Assembly (NCBI GenBank): GCA_001643675.2
Contig: LSRY02000019.1
Coordinates: forward strand, 816,001-880,000
DNA: 64,000 nucleotides
Origin: Monocercomonoides exilis
Lineage: Eukaryota > Preaxostyla > Oxymonadida > Polymastigidae
Direction of reading: 5' to 3'
The notes below the pieces were generated by a model. It worked only from the letters and a program-made list of their open reading frames with translations, did no database searches and was not told the origin of the DNA. Each line of letters opens with the position of its first letter. Position 1 is the stretch's first letter. The position numbers were made by a program, and so were the translations under genes. Below are positions 43,223 through 57,362 of the stretch, in pieces.

Positions 43223-46200
43223 ATGGCTTCGTTTCCCACGAAATTGAGGTATGAATAGACTTTTTTAACTTTACATTTAATAAACTTTCGCATATAGCTT
43301 TTCACTTGGGAGTACAACCCCGCCAAAGCTGTTTGAGAACAAACTTGCTTATTTAAGCGGTACATCTGTATGCCTTTCAAATCTGAAGGAAGGCTCAATG
43401 TCTCATATTTGGGGTCTTTCATACGGAATCAGTTGCTTTGCAGTTTCTCAATCCTCATTTCACATTGCATTTGCTTCGAGAGATTCAACTCCATCGATTT
43501 CCATCTTAAAATCTCCTGAAATGGAATTGATTCAAGTTCTTCCTGGTTTGTTATTTTGTTGATAATCAATATTAATTATTTTTAAACTAAATTTATTAAA
43601 GGTTATCCTCTCGTTCCATTTGAAATTTTGGCATTTTCTCGCGATGGACGTTTTCTCGCTTCATTATCGTCTCTACCCGAAGCAAAGCTTACGATATGGG
43701 ATTGGAATCGTGATGGAGAGCCTCATCTTTGTAACTATTATCTGAATAGAGAAAAACAACCTCAAGATATTTGTTTAAATCCTTTATATGTACAAAGAAA
43801 AGACAAGCAGTCATTTGGAGCAACAGGCAGAGGACAGCTCGGAACGACAAAGCGTTCAGGGTTAGCGCTTCCTTCTGCAATTTCTCAATCAAAAGGACAA
43901 GATTCAAAAAACGGAGTTGATATGCTGGAGATGTCGCTTAATCCTCCTCAATGGCACACAGTTATTTTCAACCCTGAAAATAGATATGAAATTTGTGTGT
44001 TATCCCATCGATATGTGTTTGTGATGTCGATGGTGCCTCACGAACTCACATGCCTCCTCACGCCTGGGCTGTACCGCATTCCTGATGAAATGGGAGATGC
44101 TCTATGTTGTGTGTGGCTTCCGCAATCCCAGGGTATTCTGATTGGCACCTCAAAGGGACAGATATTTCGTTTTGATGCAGAAGAGTTGCATTTTCGCGGG
44201 AAATCATCGTTAGATGCCGATCAAGCACAAACAAGATATGATGCTGATAGACAGCTTTCCGGAAGCCCTTCGGAAAAGGAAACATTTACTGAGGAGACGC
44301 GAATCCCATCTGGTTCTCCGATATCTTCACTTGCACTCACCAAGCACGGCTTATTTGCTGGCTGTTTGGACGGGCAGCTGCTGTATCTCAGTTGCCCTTT
44401 TCTGCATTTGCGTCACTCGTTTCGTCTGGAGAGTCTTCCATCATTTTCTGCCTCATCTTCATCGTTTGCTTCTTCTCCTTCCTTTTCTGCATCATCCAGC
44501 AATCACACTTCCTTCGGTGCTGCCACTTCAATTTCTGCTCTTTCACCACATCAGCCTTCTCTCACACTTATGCCCAATTCATCATCATCTTCTTCTTCTT
44601 CTTCTTCTTCTTCTTCTTCTTCAACAGATTCCGATCCCACTCTTTCTTCCCTCCCGTTCTGTGCAACATCCATTCTCTCTCTCGACACTGATGCACGAAT
44701 GCAGCTGCTTCTTGTGAATTCTGCGTCTGGCGCGTCGTTTCTTGCGGCGCTGGAAGACATCGAAGAACTCGAAGAGCGGCGCATCTGGCAGCTGCTGATG
44801 AGAGAGCAGATGGCAGAAATGGAGCTGGACGAGAGAAGAGAAAGCGGATACAGCAGCGAATGGAAGGAGAGGACAGTCGACGATGCAACACTCAACAGAA
44901 ACGGTGAAGATGGAGTAGATGGTTATAAAGGTGAAGAAAGATTGGCCAGAGCATCGTCTCAGATTGGAGGAGATGTGAGTGGAAGAGGAAACAATGCCAT
45001 CAGAAGAAACAAATACCGTCTTGTTTCTTGGGAAGAGCTGGGAAGGGTGATGCGCAGAGGAAGAGGAAGAGGAGGCGTTTTGAATGAAAAAGGAGAAGAA
45101 AATGCAGAAGATGAAAATGAGTTAGAAATGGATGATGGAGAAATAGAAGAGGTTACAACAATCGGCCCAGATGATCTGCTGAAATCATATTCATTTTTCA
45201 ATGAAAATGATGATGCAGATGAAGATGAAAGTGAAGAGCGAAATCTAAAAGATATTTCCAAAAGGAGAAATACAGAAAGAAATTCAGATGATTTGATCGA
45301 TGATAACGAAAGAAATACATCCAAAGGCAAATTCTCTCAGCATCTTCGAGCAATTGATCGTATGCAGCTGAGGTATGTGCGTGTGATGGACCGCCACATC
45401 GGAGCTGTTTCAGCTGTTGAGTGGCTGTCACCGACGATGTTTGCGACAGTCGGAGGGGAAGATGCTACGCTTCGCATTTGGGAGCAGCACAACGCAGGCA
45501 ACGATGTGTCATTTGTTGAAGGCACACGCGAAATGTTGAACACACTCGCACCACGAAGGCTGCTTCGACAGCGTCTGAAGGAGATGGAAAAGAGCTTTGC
45601 GACTGCTGAGCAGTTGGATGCGGCGGAACTGAATGAAACTCAAAGAAATGTACTTTCAAACATCATTAGGCGCAAAAACGGACAAGTTGCTCGAAATGAG
45701 GAATATTCCGATGAAGATCCTTCTTTTGCACCTCCTCAGCCACTCGGAAATGAAGACGATTTCTCATCAAACAAAGGAAATGAACAAAATAACAACGAAT
45801 TTGCGAGGTCAGATTCTAATGACAGCGAAGATAAAGAAGCTCTTTCTGAATTGATTTTGATGTCATCGCAGATGGATCTTGACTGGTTTGATGCAGTTGG
45901 CGTTCCGTTTCATCTGACCACTGACCCAACACTCGACTCCACACGCGACAGAAGAGAAGGAGATGAATTGTCTTCACCGATTGTGCAGATCATCCAGTCA
46001 GACTCGATGAACAGCGGAGGAGGTGAAGGCGAGGAAGGAGCAGGAGGCAACAGAGAATCAGGAAGTGGTGCGAATGGGAACAATGAAGGAATGAGAGACG
46101 AAGGCGATGGTGCCAGCAGGATGGGGGGAGGGTATGAAGATGAGATGGGCGGAGCTGGCGGAGAAGGAGACAACGACGAATACGGAGCTGATTTGAATGA

Positions 46201-49200
46201 CCCTTCAAACGTGCTGCAGACTGGAAGGTCAACACGCTCTCGCCCTGGAATGGACGGTGGAGCAGGCGATGCAGCTGATGGCGATGGAGCAGGAAGGGGA
46301 AATACAGGGAGAGGATCACAAGGAGGAGAAGGGTCTGGAAAGAAAGGCCCGCACACGAAGAGAAGGCGCATTCATCAAAGACCCACAAAGCAGCCTGCAC
46401 CGCGTACTGCATGCCATGGAGTGAGGATGGTAGCAACGATAAGATTAGGTGTGTCAGCACAGGCAATGTCGTTCTGCAGTGGTGCTGGACTTCTAGTTGT
46501 TGGGACAGACTGTGGAACAGTGAGGATATATGATGCAAGAGACTTCTGTGCACTGGAAGATGGGAAAGAAGGGAGTGCAACACCAGGAACGCCAATGGGC
46601 AATCAACCAGGTAGCTCAAGAACGCCTCTTCAACAGCAGATGCAGAGAAATCAGTCGTTTTCTTCACAACACTCGCAGTCTCTGGCAAAGTTGACACCTG
46701 CAGAAGCTCAAGATACTACAAACAATGAAAAGAAAGTTCTGAAAAATGAAGAGAAGGGACTGCGTCTTCTTCACCGTGTTCGACTGTTCACATCGGCTGT
46801 GGTGTGTCTCAGATACCATCCGTATGGCCAATACATTGGTGTTACCAGCGATGATTCCCGGCTCTTCATTTTGGACGGTCGGCCAGCACGCAACTTCTCT
46901 CTCTTTGGCTATGTGACACTGCAGCACCCTGCACTTTCTCTGTCATGGGCAACAAACGGCACCCGCTCTGAAGCTCTGGTGGGATTGTCAAATGGAGATG
47001 TGCTCCGAATCACCCCACCTCCACTCGACACAACAAGCGAAGAGAACGAAATTCCGTCGTTTTTGATCAAAAAGTCTGCTGTGCATCTTGAATATCCTGC
47101 AGACTCACTCGCTGCGCTGCCTCTTCCTGTACCACCGACCATTCCTCAGGCAGCACCTGGGCGAAGAGCAGGGACAGGCGCATCAGCAGCAGCTGCAGCA
47201 CAAGCACTGCAGAATGCGTCGCTCAATCATCAGGCTGTGTATCTCTCTTCACTGAATGAGCACTCGCTGTTTGCACTCACACGAGACAGGATTGCTCGGC
47301 TGTATTGTCTGCCGCTGGAGATGGAGGAGAGCGAGTCCACAGACGAAGCCTCGTTCTTTGCGTGTTCGGGCGCCTGTGGAGGGATGGAGAAGAACGGAAC
47401 AGTCGACTCACTAGCTGTTTCGCCAGACGGAAAGCTGCTTGCAGCTGTCTGCAGAGATGGCTGCTTGGCACTTCATTCAGTTCAGATGCTTGGCTCACAG
47501 ATGCAGCAGGCTTCACTCGCTGCTGGTGGTGACATTCCTGGTATTGGTGGAGGAATGGGCATTCCTCAAGTGCATCCTCTGTTTCTGCATAGATCACACG
47601 ATCCATTCCGCGGGGGAGGTGCTTGCATCAGATTCTCTCCCACATCCACCCACGCCATCTCCACTGGACACGATGGGTGTGCATTCGGATGGGAGGTTCC
47701 TGTTCTTCCTTCTCCTGAGCTTGTGCCAATCATGGGGCATCAGCCGCACCTCACACAGACATTCAAACAAGGAGGCGCTTTTGGAGCGCAGACAACGGCT
47801 GGAGGAAGTGGACAGACAACATCGTTGAATGGGATAGTCACTCCGAATGAGCACTTTACGAGAGCAGAAGTGGCAGCATCAGCAATTATGAAGGAGGTAC
47901 CAAGGAGAATCGAGTTTATTCAGAAGCAGAGAGAAGAGATGAGAAATGAGTTGAGAGAAAGAAGAGAAAGGGAAAGAAGAGAAAGAAGGTTTGTTGGAGA
48001 AGACATGGATGAAGAAGGAGAAGATAGAGACAGAAAGAACAGCACTGGACGGATGGACGAACTGTCGACTCCAATTTCGAGGCACAGAAGAAGAGACGCC
48101 TCAGACGAAAGAGACAGTCCAATGGAAGATGGAGCCATGTCACGTCGTGCGGGAACAGCACATCTGATGCCGAGTGGAGATGCAGATGAGATCCTCACAC
48201 CAGACGATGAAGAGCCGCTGTTCTTTGAGGCGAAGCAGCGGAAACAGGAGGAAGAGGAAATACGGCAGTATGTGTCAGTCAACGAGCAGTTGAAGGAGCA
48301 GATGAAGAGAATAAGACAGGCTCTTTCTGATCTTATTGCTCGCAACAAGAACGCGCCTGAAGCAGAAAGGTTGGATCGATTGGAGGTTGTGATTGACACA
48401 GAGCTAAGGGAAAAGCTGAAGAAGGACAGTGAAAGGCAGGCAAGAGAAGTGACTGCTGAGGTGAGGAAAGAGGAGCTGATGAGTTCAATTCGAACACTGC
48501 GAATCAAAGCGCTGTGTTGGGACACGATGGAAGTGCAAGGATCAGCACTGGTTGCATTCAACACAGTTGACAATGCAGCGGAAGAGAACAATGAACAAGA
48601 TGCTCAGCTGGGAGCAACAGTGCAAATGGATCAGACATTATTATCGCAACATCCAAGTTCTCCTTTGGCTCAGCTGTCTCCTCAGCAACAACGCCAGCAA
48701 TCTTCAAATTCCGCTGCGCTTGTTCCCACTTCTTCTGCTTCTTATTTGCCTTCCTCAAAACTACCCAAATTGCGAGTGTATAATTTTGCTCTTGCCAAGC
48801 AGTCACCGCAAACTCTGAGGAAGTTGGATATCATCCGAAGAATGCGACGAATGGAACTTCTTTCATTCCACAGGCAGCCACGAGACACACTCTTCCGCAC
48901 TTTGGTGGAGAAGAGGCAGCCAGCAGCTGTTACAGCGATGCTCAGCGCATCGTCCTCTTCTGCAGATAGCTCTGGCGCTGTACAGCTTTCACTTCAGAAC
49001 GGAGAATATTCGCTCACATCGCACGCTCTTCCTGTTGAACACTCGATTAAAATCAAGCTGGGCTTGTCGAAGAATGCATATCGCAATGCAGACAACATCC
49101 TGAACATTGCTGGGAGCAAAAGTGGCAGCGAGAGAGGGAGAAGTGGAGATGGAGACAACACAGCCGCGGGAGAAGGATCAGAATCGAACAACATTTCCAA

Positions 49201-52200
49201 TCTTTTGAACATTGCACTTCCTGGCAGTTCTGCTTCCTCATCATCAACCTCTTCTTCATCGAATGCGTCACAAGGTGCATCTGCTTCAGGCTCTGCTGCT
49301 CAGAATCCCGCGCTTGTTCCGACAGGCGCAGATGAACAGAGCGACTTGTCTGGAGATGTGCTGATGGATGTGCAGAAGCTGTCACAACATGACACTCTGC
49401 TGTTGTATCATCCCCTGCAACTTGTGTCTGTGCAGAGGAAGCTCACGCAGATGGCACTTTTGGCATCGATCACAAGGCAGCTCCGTAGAGAATTCAACGA
49501 GAAATTTGAGCAGATGCGAAAGGAGAAAGAGAGTACAATAGAAAAGGTGTCGAGGCTGCAGAAGCAAATTGACGATATCAGAGAACAGCTGGAGGCATCG
49601 GACAAGGCAGGCAATGGGCCAGATGCAGAAGAAGAAGAGGAAGATGAAGATGAAACACAGGGCAATGAGAACGGTGGAGATGGCTCTTCTCAAATGGCTG
49701 GATCTCCTTTGGGATCACAAGGTGCTCAAGGAAATCAGTCACAACTTGGATCAGATGGTAAGCGAATGAGAAAAGCACAAGCAGCAGCCGAAGCAAGAAA
49801 GAAGATTAACTTTGCACCGTTTCTTCATCTACATCCGCTGGAAAAGCCAGAAATGGTGTGGAGTGTGACAGACGGAGAGGTAATTGAAGAATTGGAGCAA
49901 AGAGCTGCAAAAGCTTCACTTTCATCTGGGCAGACAGGTTCTTCCTCTTCTGCCTCTCAAAAAGACGGAGCAAAGAACTCATTTTTGCCTTCAGCTTCAT
50001 TGCTTGCTGCGACGTTAGGTGCCACTTCTTCATCGTCTGCTGGTGGTTCAGAAGGCTGGAACACATCACAAGCGCCTCTTGACCCAGAATCGGCTAAGCG
50101 TGCGCTGATGGACATGATGGATGGGACATTACAGGCAAAGAGTGAGGAGTCTCTGCTTACAATGCAGATTGTGAGAGAGCCCTGGATGGACACTGTTCCA
50201 CCGGAGAAGTACACAGACGAGCAGAAGGCAGCAATGGCAGAGTATCTGAAGAAGAAGGAGACAGTTGCGAAGTTCAGAAAGTCGAAGGAGAACGAGCTGG
50301 AGCTGCTGGCGGAGACGGCACGTGAGTCGCTTCGTTTGTTTGACGAGAAACTGGAAGAGCTGCTTTTGGAGCGCATAGAAGTGTCCAAGCGGTGCTTTGA
50401 GAACGAGATGTGGATCACAAAGCTATCTGAATCAATACTTGCACAGGAAGGGCAGTTGAGAGAAGATAAACAGCTGAGGATGAAACATGCTCAGTTGTCT
50501 TCAGAGAAGAAAGAGAGAAAAGCGATGCAGCAGCAAACAGAACGGCACATCGATGTCATCAAACAGGAGACAGCGCACATCAAAGAAAGAGTGAAGCAAG
50601 TTGATGCAGAGACGAAGGCGATGCTCGAAAGAGAAGTGCGAAGATTCTTCGGAGACAAGCAATCACGTGCAGAAGCATTGAGCGTGGCAATGAATGCATA
50701 CAGAGGCAAACTGCATGGGGCAGGAGGAGCTGATTCAGCAATTGATGAGATGAGTGGAATGAATGGGATGAGGACAGGAGGAAGAGAAGACAGAGACGAT
50801 ACATTGAGTGTCAAAGCATGGGCTGTGCATCAGCTGGCGAGTGAAGGAGGACTTCCAACAATTCTTGACAGCGAAGGAAGGTTTGTGGATGGAAGAGAAG
50901 GAGAGGAAGAAGAGGAAGCAGCTAAAGGAAGAGAGGCATGGAAGAAAGATGAAACAATTGAAGGAAGAAATACAGGGGAAAGTGAAGAAGAAAACGATGA
51001 GGAGAATGAGGAAGGTGATGGGAAGCAAGAAATGTACGATGAAAATGGCAATTTTGTGGGAAGAGAAGGAGAGAAAAGGATCAAAAAGAGAAGAACTGGT
51101 GGAAGAGGAAAAGCAGATGTCTCGAGAGAAGAGAGAGAGAAACGGAGACAGCAAAGAGAAGAGCTCAAAAAATACCTACGTGAAATCCGCTCCGACGAAA
51201 AATGGCTTCGGGAGGTGTTTGGAGAGCATGCAGCGATGTATCTTTCTGTTATTCGGTCGAATTTAGACCCGTTTCTAGCGCATGATGCGTTTGTGGCGTG
51301 GCAGCGGGCGAAGACGCAGGCGGTGCCATTGGAACCAGAAGTGGATGGGGCAGGTGTTCTCCCAGCAGACGACGAGCAGCTGTGGCGGACGATCAACGAA
51401 GCGAGGCAGCAGCGAATCAAACTGGAAGAGGAAATCACGCAGCTTCAGCAGCACATGAATGAGCTTGTGTCGCACAAACAGTATCTGACTGACCGCATCA
51501 GCGCCATCGAGGCAGAGATGGGTGAAGTGAAGAGAGCTCAGCAGCGCTGTGCAGAGAAAACGAAGTACACAGACATCGATCTTGTGCTCATTCTGCGTCT
51601 GTTGCAAGGGCAGGTTGAGGTTCCTCCACAGCCCTGTATCACATCCTATGCAGATGCCCTTCTTGTTCACAGAGATGAAATCTTAGCACTGAATGGGAGA
51701 TTGAGACAGCAAGCACAGCACTCACTGCAGCTGCTGAAACATGCAGGCACGCTGCTGAAGTCGATCAAGTGGAGAGAGTGGGAGATTCAGGCAGCGACGA
51801 TGGCGATTGTGGACGAGGCAAACACGATATCAGAGTTCCACATTATGCGAGTGACGAAAGAATTGCAGGACATTGTGAGGACAGGAGATGACAGCAGGCA
51901 CAAAAGAGAGGAGGAGCAGCTGAAAAAGAAGAGAGAGTATCTCAAGGACTCTGCTTCAAAGAAGATCGATGAGCTGTGGAGACAGCAGAAGAAACTGGAG
52001 GCGCAAATCAAAGCAAAACAGGTTTCAATTTCATGTTTTTTTCTGAAATGAACATTTAACTATTGTTTAATGTTTTCTTACAATAATTATTTATTTTTGC
52101 TTTCAATCTGTTTGTATTTTATTATTTCAGCTTGAAAATGCACAGCTTGATGATCGTATTCGCGAAGCATCAGTTTCCGTTTCACAGAGAAGACGTGTCT

Positions 52201-52415
52201 ATGAAATACAAGCATCAAGAGTGGCACAAGACGATCATCGTGGGTCAGAGATTAGAATGAAAGAGATAATGTCTGAAGGGAATATGAAGTTGAAAATAAA
52301 AGAACAGAACGAAGTGATATCCAAATTACGTGCTGAAGTTGATAGGCTTATGAAAAAGACCTTCTCATCCTTTGAGAATATCAGGCAACCAATGGGGAAC
52401 GTTGACGAAAGATAG
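43223..52415 (+). CDS. CFAP43: CFAP43, WD-repeat and coiled-coil axonemal protein, four exons
   Basis: Exons 43223-43248, 43298-43545, 43602-52021 and 52131-52415 join to 2992 codons (introns 49, 56 and 109 nt; donors GTATGA, GTTTGT, GTTTCA). The start MASFPTKLSFSLG is restored by splicing the tiny first exon. CFAP43 is part of the tether/tetherhead complex of inner dynein arms in cilia. Diagnostic stretches are FSRDGRFLASLSSLPEAKLT, RLFILDGRPARNFSLFGY and, in the C-terminal coiled-coil half, KRALMDMMDGTLQAKSEESL. WD-like blades lie at about residues 90-330, 680-730, 1030-1080, 1145-1200 and 1430-1460, with long helices from about 1515 onward. The protein is almost twice the usual CFAP43 length (about 1650-1700 aa) because of inserted Ser runs (44578-44630), acidic loops and Gly/Glu/Asn stretches (46010-46360). 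The paralogue CFAP44 is the alternative, but the blade and MMDG motifs fit CFAP43 better. Confidence 0.88.
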
Positions 52416-52748
52416 ATCAACAGTTCAATCACTTCACAATTCTCATTACACTTCTTCAATTTCATTTTTAATCAAATTTTTCTTTCATTTCTCTTCTGAA
52501 TGTTTGATATACTTTTATTGTTTAAAATAAAATTCACTTCCAAAATGAATAGAATTTTCTTATCCTTCACTTTTCAAAATATTTTTATTTATTAAATTGT
52601 TATTACTAACATACAATGAACAACATGAAATATCTATTTTTTATCAGGAAAAAAGTCGAAAAATGAACCATTATAATATGAATAACAATAAATAATTAAA
52701 AATATTCTTTTCTAATTAATTACTGAAAAATTAAAGGCTTTCAAAAAT
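52416..52748. other. Intergenic between CFAP43 and LRR gene
   Basis: 333 bases of AT-rich DNA. AAAATAAAATTC near 52527 is a plausible CFAP43 poly(A) signal region. No other feature is seen. Confidence 0.6.
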
Positions 52749-55700
52749 ATGGAATTGACTTGCGGCTTATCAGAAGATGCAAGAAAAGTCATTCAAAATC
52801 CAAGAAATCCTCCAGATCAATATATTTCGTGCACATTTTATAATCGTGGGTTGAAAAATGTTACAGGAATTGATAAATTTGTCAATTTACAAAAATTAAA
52901 TCTCTCAGAAAATGGAATTGTATCACTTGGTCCAATTGCTAGATTAAGAAAGTTGAAAGTGTTAATTCTTTCGAACAATAATGTGTGTTATTTCTTTTTT
53001 GCATTTGTCAACTCAAACAAAAATAGATTCAAAGGATATGCAGCTTAAAGTTTTTGAGTAATTTAGAATCGCTTGACCTTTCTTACAACAAAATAAACGA
53101 TATTTCTGGCTTTCTTGATCTTCCAACTGATTGTTCGCTGAAGTATTTAAATCTAACGGACAATAAATTATCTTTAGTGCAAGACCTGTCACCTCTCAAA
53201 AGTCTTTCTGTATGCAAGCCATTATTTTTTGATGTCAATTTTTTTTTGTTAAATTAGAATCTGAGAACTTTGCTTCTCCAAGACATGACGCTTGTTGGAA
53301 GTGATGGAATTCCTTTCCTTTCCAACCCAATGTGCCGCATTGTGGGGTATCGATCATCTGTTCTTCGAATGCTTCCTCAGCTCGCCGATCTTGACGGATC
53401 GGCGACTCTTGTCTTTAAATCTCCTCCTCGTTCTCTTCCAGCGTTTCATTCACGATTAACAACAATCAAAGAAAAAGAGCAGCCAAAAGAAGAGAAAGCT
53501 GCTCGAGAATCTCCAAGCAAAAGACAAAGAGCTGATTTAAGCAAAGATAATAGCAAAAAATATGAACTTGAGAGTTCAATTAAAGAAAACAAATTTCGTG
53601 CCTGTGATGATGAGATGGATAATGAAGGAACATCATCAAATCTGAAACAGCAGTCAATGAAAGAGGATATTGATAAAGCAGTAGCCAAGTACCTACTCGA
53701 AAAAGAGAAAGAGAAAGAGAAAGAACAGAAAATGAAAGAATTAGCAGATAAAGAAAATGAATTGGCTAAAGAAAGAGAAAAGATTGATCAGATCAAGAAA
53801 GAGCAAGAAAGGGAAAAGGAGGAACTTGCTCGCAGAGAAAGAGAAAGAGAGAAGGAATTGGAAAGTGTGCGGCAGAAGATGGAAGATCAGCAGAAGGAGT
53901 TAGAAAAGCAGAGGTCAAAAGAGAACAAGCAAGCCCATCGCTCTGACTCAGCTAAAAGACGTCATCACCGATTGAAATGGGAGCCTGTTTCATGCGATGA
54001 ACAGAGTGTGAATGAAAGCGATGCAGCTTCTTCTTCCTCTTCTGCTTCTTCTGATTCTTCTGCTTCTTCAATGTCATCTGCATCTTTTGAATCTTCGCCA
54101 GAGAACTTCTTCGAAAGCGACAATGACGAGATCAGAATAATCAGCCAGCCAAAAGTTGTCAGATCTGTTAGACATATACAGAACTATCCACAATTTCCAC
54201 AGTTCTCCTCACAGCCGTTGCTTGTTGAGCAGCAGGCAGCTCCTTCTGTAGCTCCACCACAAAATTTGCCTTATCATTCACCTACTTTGCAGAGTTATGA
54301 CAGGGAAGCAGCAGAAGCGCAAATTGCAAATATGATGAATGAGAAAGAAGCTTATTTTGAAGAGGAGAAGAGGAAGATGGAAGACGAATTGAAACGAGTC
54401 AAGGAAGAGCTTGAAGAAAAGATGAAATTATGCGAAGAACTGGAACGAAACAGAATGGAAGCAAGAAATGAAAGAGATAAATTTGCAAGTGAAATGAATG
54501 AAATGAGAGAAAGCATTCGAGAAATGAAGCAGAAGCTGAAAGAGAAAGAAGATCAAGAAATGCAGCTGGAGCAGTTACGAGCAGAAGTTGAAGAAGAAAA
54601 GGTTTGCAAGCTCTTCGTGCTTTTCAATTTGAATGAATTTTTGATGTTTTTTTCTTCTATTCTTTTAAATTTGGATTCTTCAACTATTATTTGCTGTTAA
54701 AAGGCACGCCGAGATGAATTTATTGACGAGATAGATGAGCTCAAGGACAAATTAACTTCTGCTCAGAAACAAAACAAAGTTTGTTTTTAAAATAATTTTC
54801 ACTGTTTTTATTCTTTTTCTTCTATTTGTAAATGGAAATTTTATAATTATTGTGATCAAAAATGAATTCATTGAACAAATGTCCGAATTCCGTAATTCAT
54901 TAAATATGCACAACTGCTAATGCAAACAGTCAATTTCATCAGAATTATCCGATCTGCGCGACGAGTGCAGCCGTCTTCAGAGAGAAAAAAAGAGCGAAAC
55001 AGAAAACGCTGCCCGATTTGCAGCAGACACGCGGAGTGTGGTGCAGGACATGGAGATCGGCACAGACCGCGTTCTGAATGTGCTGCAGCGGATGGAGCGT
55101 GCGCTGGAAGAGGAAGAGGCAGAAATCAAAGAGAGTGGGACAGGGCAGAAAAAGATCAAAAGCAGTGTGAGTGAAATCAGTGAGTGGATAGGGAAGGAAG
55201 AGAAGTGGAAGGAAGGGGCGCAGAAGAAAGAGCAAGACACACTTCAGATGCTGGCAGACCTGGATGGGCATTCACTTGGGATGATGCAGCAGAAGTTAGA
55301 GAGGCTGTGCTTCTCAGTGAGTGAAGGAGAAATGGAGAGGATGGAGGAAGAAGGGAAAAGAGTGGCTGAAATGGAAGAGAGATTGAAAGAAGAGAAGAAG
55401 AAGAAGGAAGCAATTAAGGATGCATTAGAGACAGCTGAGAATGAGTTGATCGAAAAGGAAGTGAAAATTGAAGAGATGAAGAAAGTTTGTTGTTAAATTG
55501 GGAGTATTTTTTGGGCATTTTGGTTCTATTTTTTCAATGATTTTCACATTTATGCAACCACTTTTATTTATTCCCCAATTTATTCTTCTTTGTGTTCTTT
55601 ATTTTATTTCGTTTTTATTTTCAATTGAAATGATCAGGTGTTGGCTGAATGGCTGAAAAAGGAGGAAACGTGGAGAGCAGCAATGTCTGAGGCAGAAGAG

Positions 55701-57318
55701 AATCAGCGAGTTTTGAATGGGAAAATCGAATCTGAGCGCGAAACTGGATTGTCTTTGAAGAAAAAACTGAAGATGGCAGAAGAAAAAGCAGACGAAGCAG
55801 AAAAAGAGCACGAAAAGAGGCTGAAAGAGGAGAAGGCGAAAAGATCTGAATTGGAACAGCAGTTGCGTGACATTCAAATAGAATGTGATAAGCAAATCGG
55901 GAAGATGCGGCAAAAGATGGACAAGCTGGTGGATATTGAGAAAGAGCGTATGGAACTTGAATTTTCTGTGGAACGGATGAAGAAAGAGGTCGAAGAAGCC
56001 AACGAGGAAAGAGATAAAGCGCTTAAGAGATTTCGTGAAGCAGAGGAGAAAAAGAAAGCAGTCGAAGCAGAAAAAACCGAACTTGAGAAGAAAATGTCAG
56101 ATATTTCTGAAAAGTTGCAAGTGAAAGACATTTTGTGTGATGCGCAGGCGGGCGATGTGCAGAGGCAGAAAGAAGAGCTGGAGAAGCTGCGGAAGGATTT
56201 GAGTGCTGCAAAGGAGAGGAACGGAGGAGTGGACGAGGAGAGAGAGAGATTGTTTGAACAGATCAGTGAAAAAGAGAAGGTGTGTAAATGGATCTTGATT
56301 AATAATTATTTGTAATGTTTTTAACACTTTCTTTTATTTTTCTTTATTTATTTTTGAATGTGTATTTGTCTTTTATTTATTCAAAAAAAATCTGATATTT
56401 CCTTCTTTTCTGAATTGCATTCAAGGAAATTGAGGATCTTTTGAACGAAAACGAGCAGTTGAGCGAAAGCAAATCCATTCTGAAAGATAAATTGCGCCAA
56501 CTCAAAGAGCAAAATGCAGAAAAGGACGAAGCACTGAATCTCATCGAAAAGGAGGTCTGTTTTTCTTTTTCTCCTTTTATAATTAAAGAAATTATGATTG
56601 CGATAATGATTGCATTGTTATTATTATTATTATTAGTTGACAGCGTTTCAGCATGAATTTGGCACTATTCAATCAGAACTGTCGAAGTCAAAATCGAATG
56701 CGGAAAAAGCAGAGAAAGAAAATGCGGAATTAAAGCAAAGACTTGAAAAGAATGAAGATTTGATGAGGGAAAAGGAAAATGAAAGTTTAATTCTGCACGA
56801 AAAAGTGAAAGAAATAGAAGCTACAGTTGATTCGTTTCAAAGCATCATCAAGGAAAAAGATAGGTCAATCAAAAATGCTCTTCAAAAAGTGTGATACTAT
56901 TTTTTGAAAATGAATAATGTTAAATTAACGGTCTTTGTTTTATTTTTATTCTTTGTTTTATCATTTTTTTCTTTTATTTTTTTGAATCGTAAAATAGGCA
57001 AAACAAAAAGAAGAAGATTTTCTCAAAACGCAAAAGGAGCTGATGAAAAGTGAGAAGGAAAGACTTCTGATGAAGGAAAGACTTAGGCAATTGCATCGAG
57101 CATTTTCGTCTCTGCCATTTTCGCTTGGAGAGTCAATTCAAGTTAGGAATAGCGAAGATAGTGGATCTCAAGTTCAAAGCAAGAAAGAAGATGACAAACA
57201 AAGTCGAAAAGAAAAGATGAATATTGTCAAAAGCCCTTCATTACCTTCTCTTGATTCAAAAAGTGATAGCAGCGACAATCTTTCTCTGGAGTTCGATGCA
57301 GATTTAGATGGAGCTTGA
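52749..57318 (+). CDS. LRR and coiled-coil protein (centriolin/LRRCC1-like architecture), nine exons
   Basis: Exons 52749-52982, 53027-53209, 53258-54601, 54704-54778, 54930-55484, 55638-56279, 56426-56554, 56637-56888 and 56998-57318 join to 1244 aa, with every exon a multiple of three (all introns phase 0). The first ~180 residues are SDS22-type leucine-rich repeats (LQKLNLSENGIVSL, LKVLILSNNN, LESLDLSYNKINDI, LKYLNLTDNKL, LRTLLLQDM) closed by an LRR cap (CRIVGYRSSVLRMLPQLADL). Splicing joins the repeats without a break, which supports the exon model. After a Lys/Glu-rich helix and a Ser-rich linker (near 54030-54090) the rest is almost continuous coiled coil. This layout is that of basal-body and centriole proteins such as centriolin and LRRCC1, but coiled coils do not give a firm orthology. 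Its position next to CFAP43 is compatible with a ciliary role. Confidence 0.8.
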
Positions 57319-57362
57319 ACGAATTTTTTTTGAAAACTGATCAAACCCAAATATATTTTTGA

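Noticed and set aside
44058-51670. Numerous minus-strand and out-of-frame ORFs of 60-235 codons within CFAP43
   Set aside because: All are shadows of the 2807-codon continuous CFAP43 exon, produced by its Ser/Glu-rich codon composition.
43223-57318. Reassigned genetic code (TAA/TAG as Gln) for the host
   Set aside because: CFAP43 and the LRR gene have no internal TAA or TAG over more than 4200 codons while using many CAA/CAG codons, and genes here end with each of the three stops.
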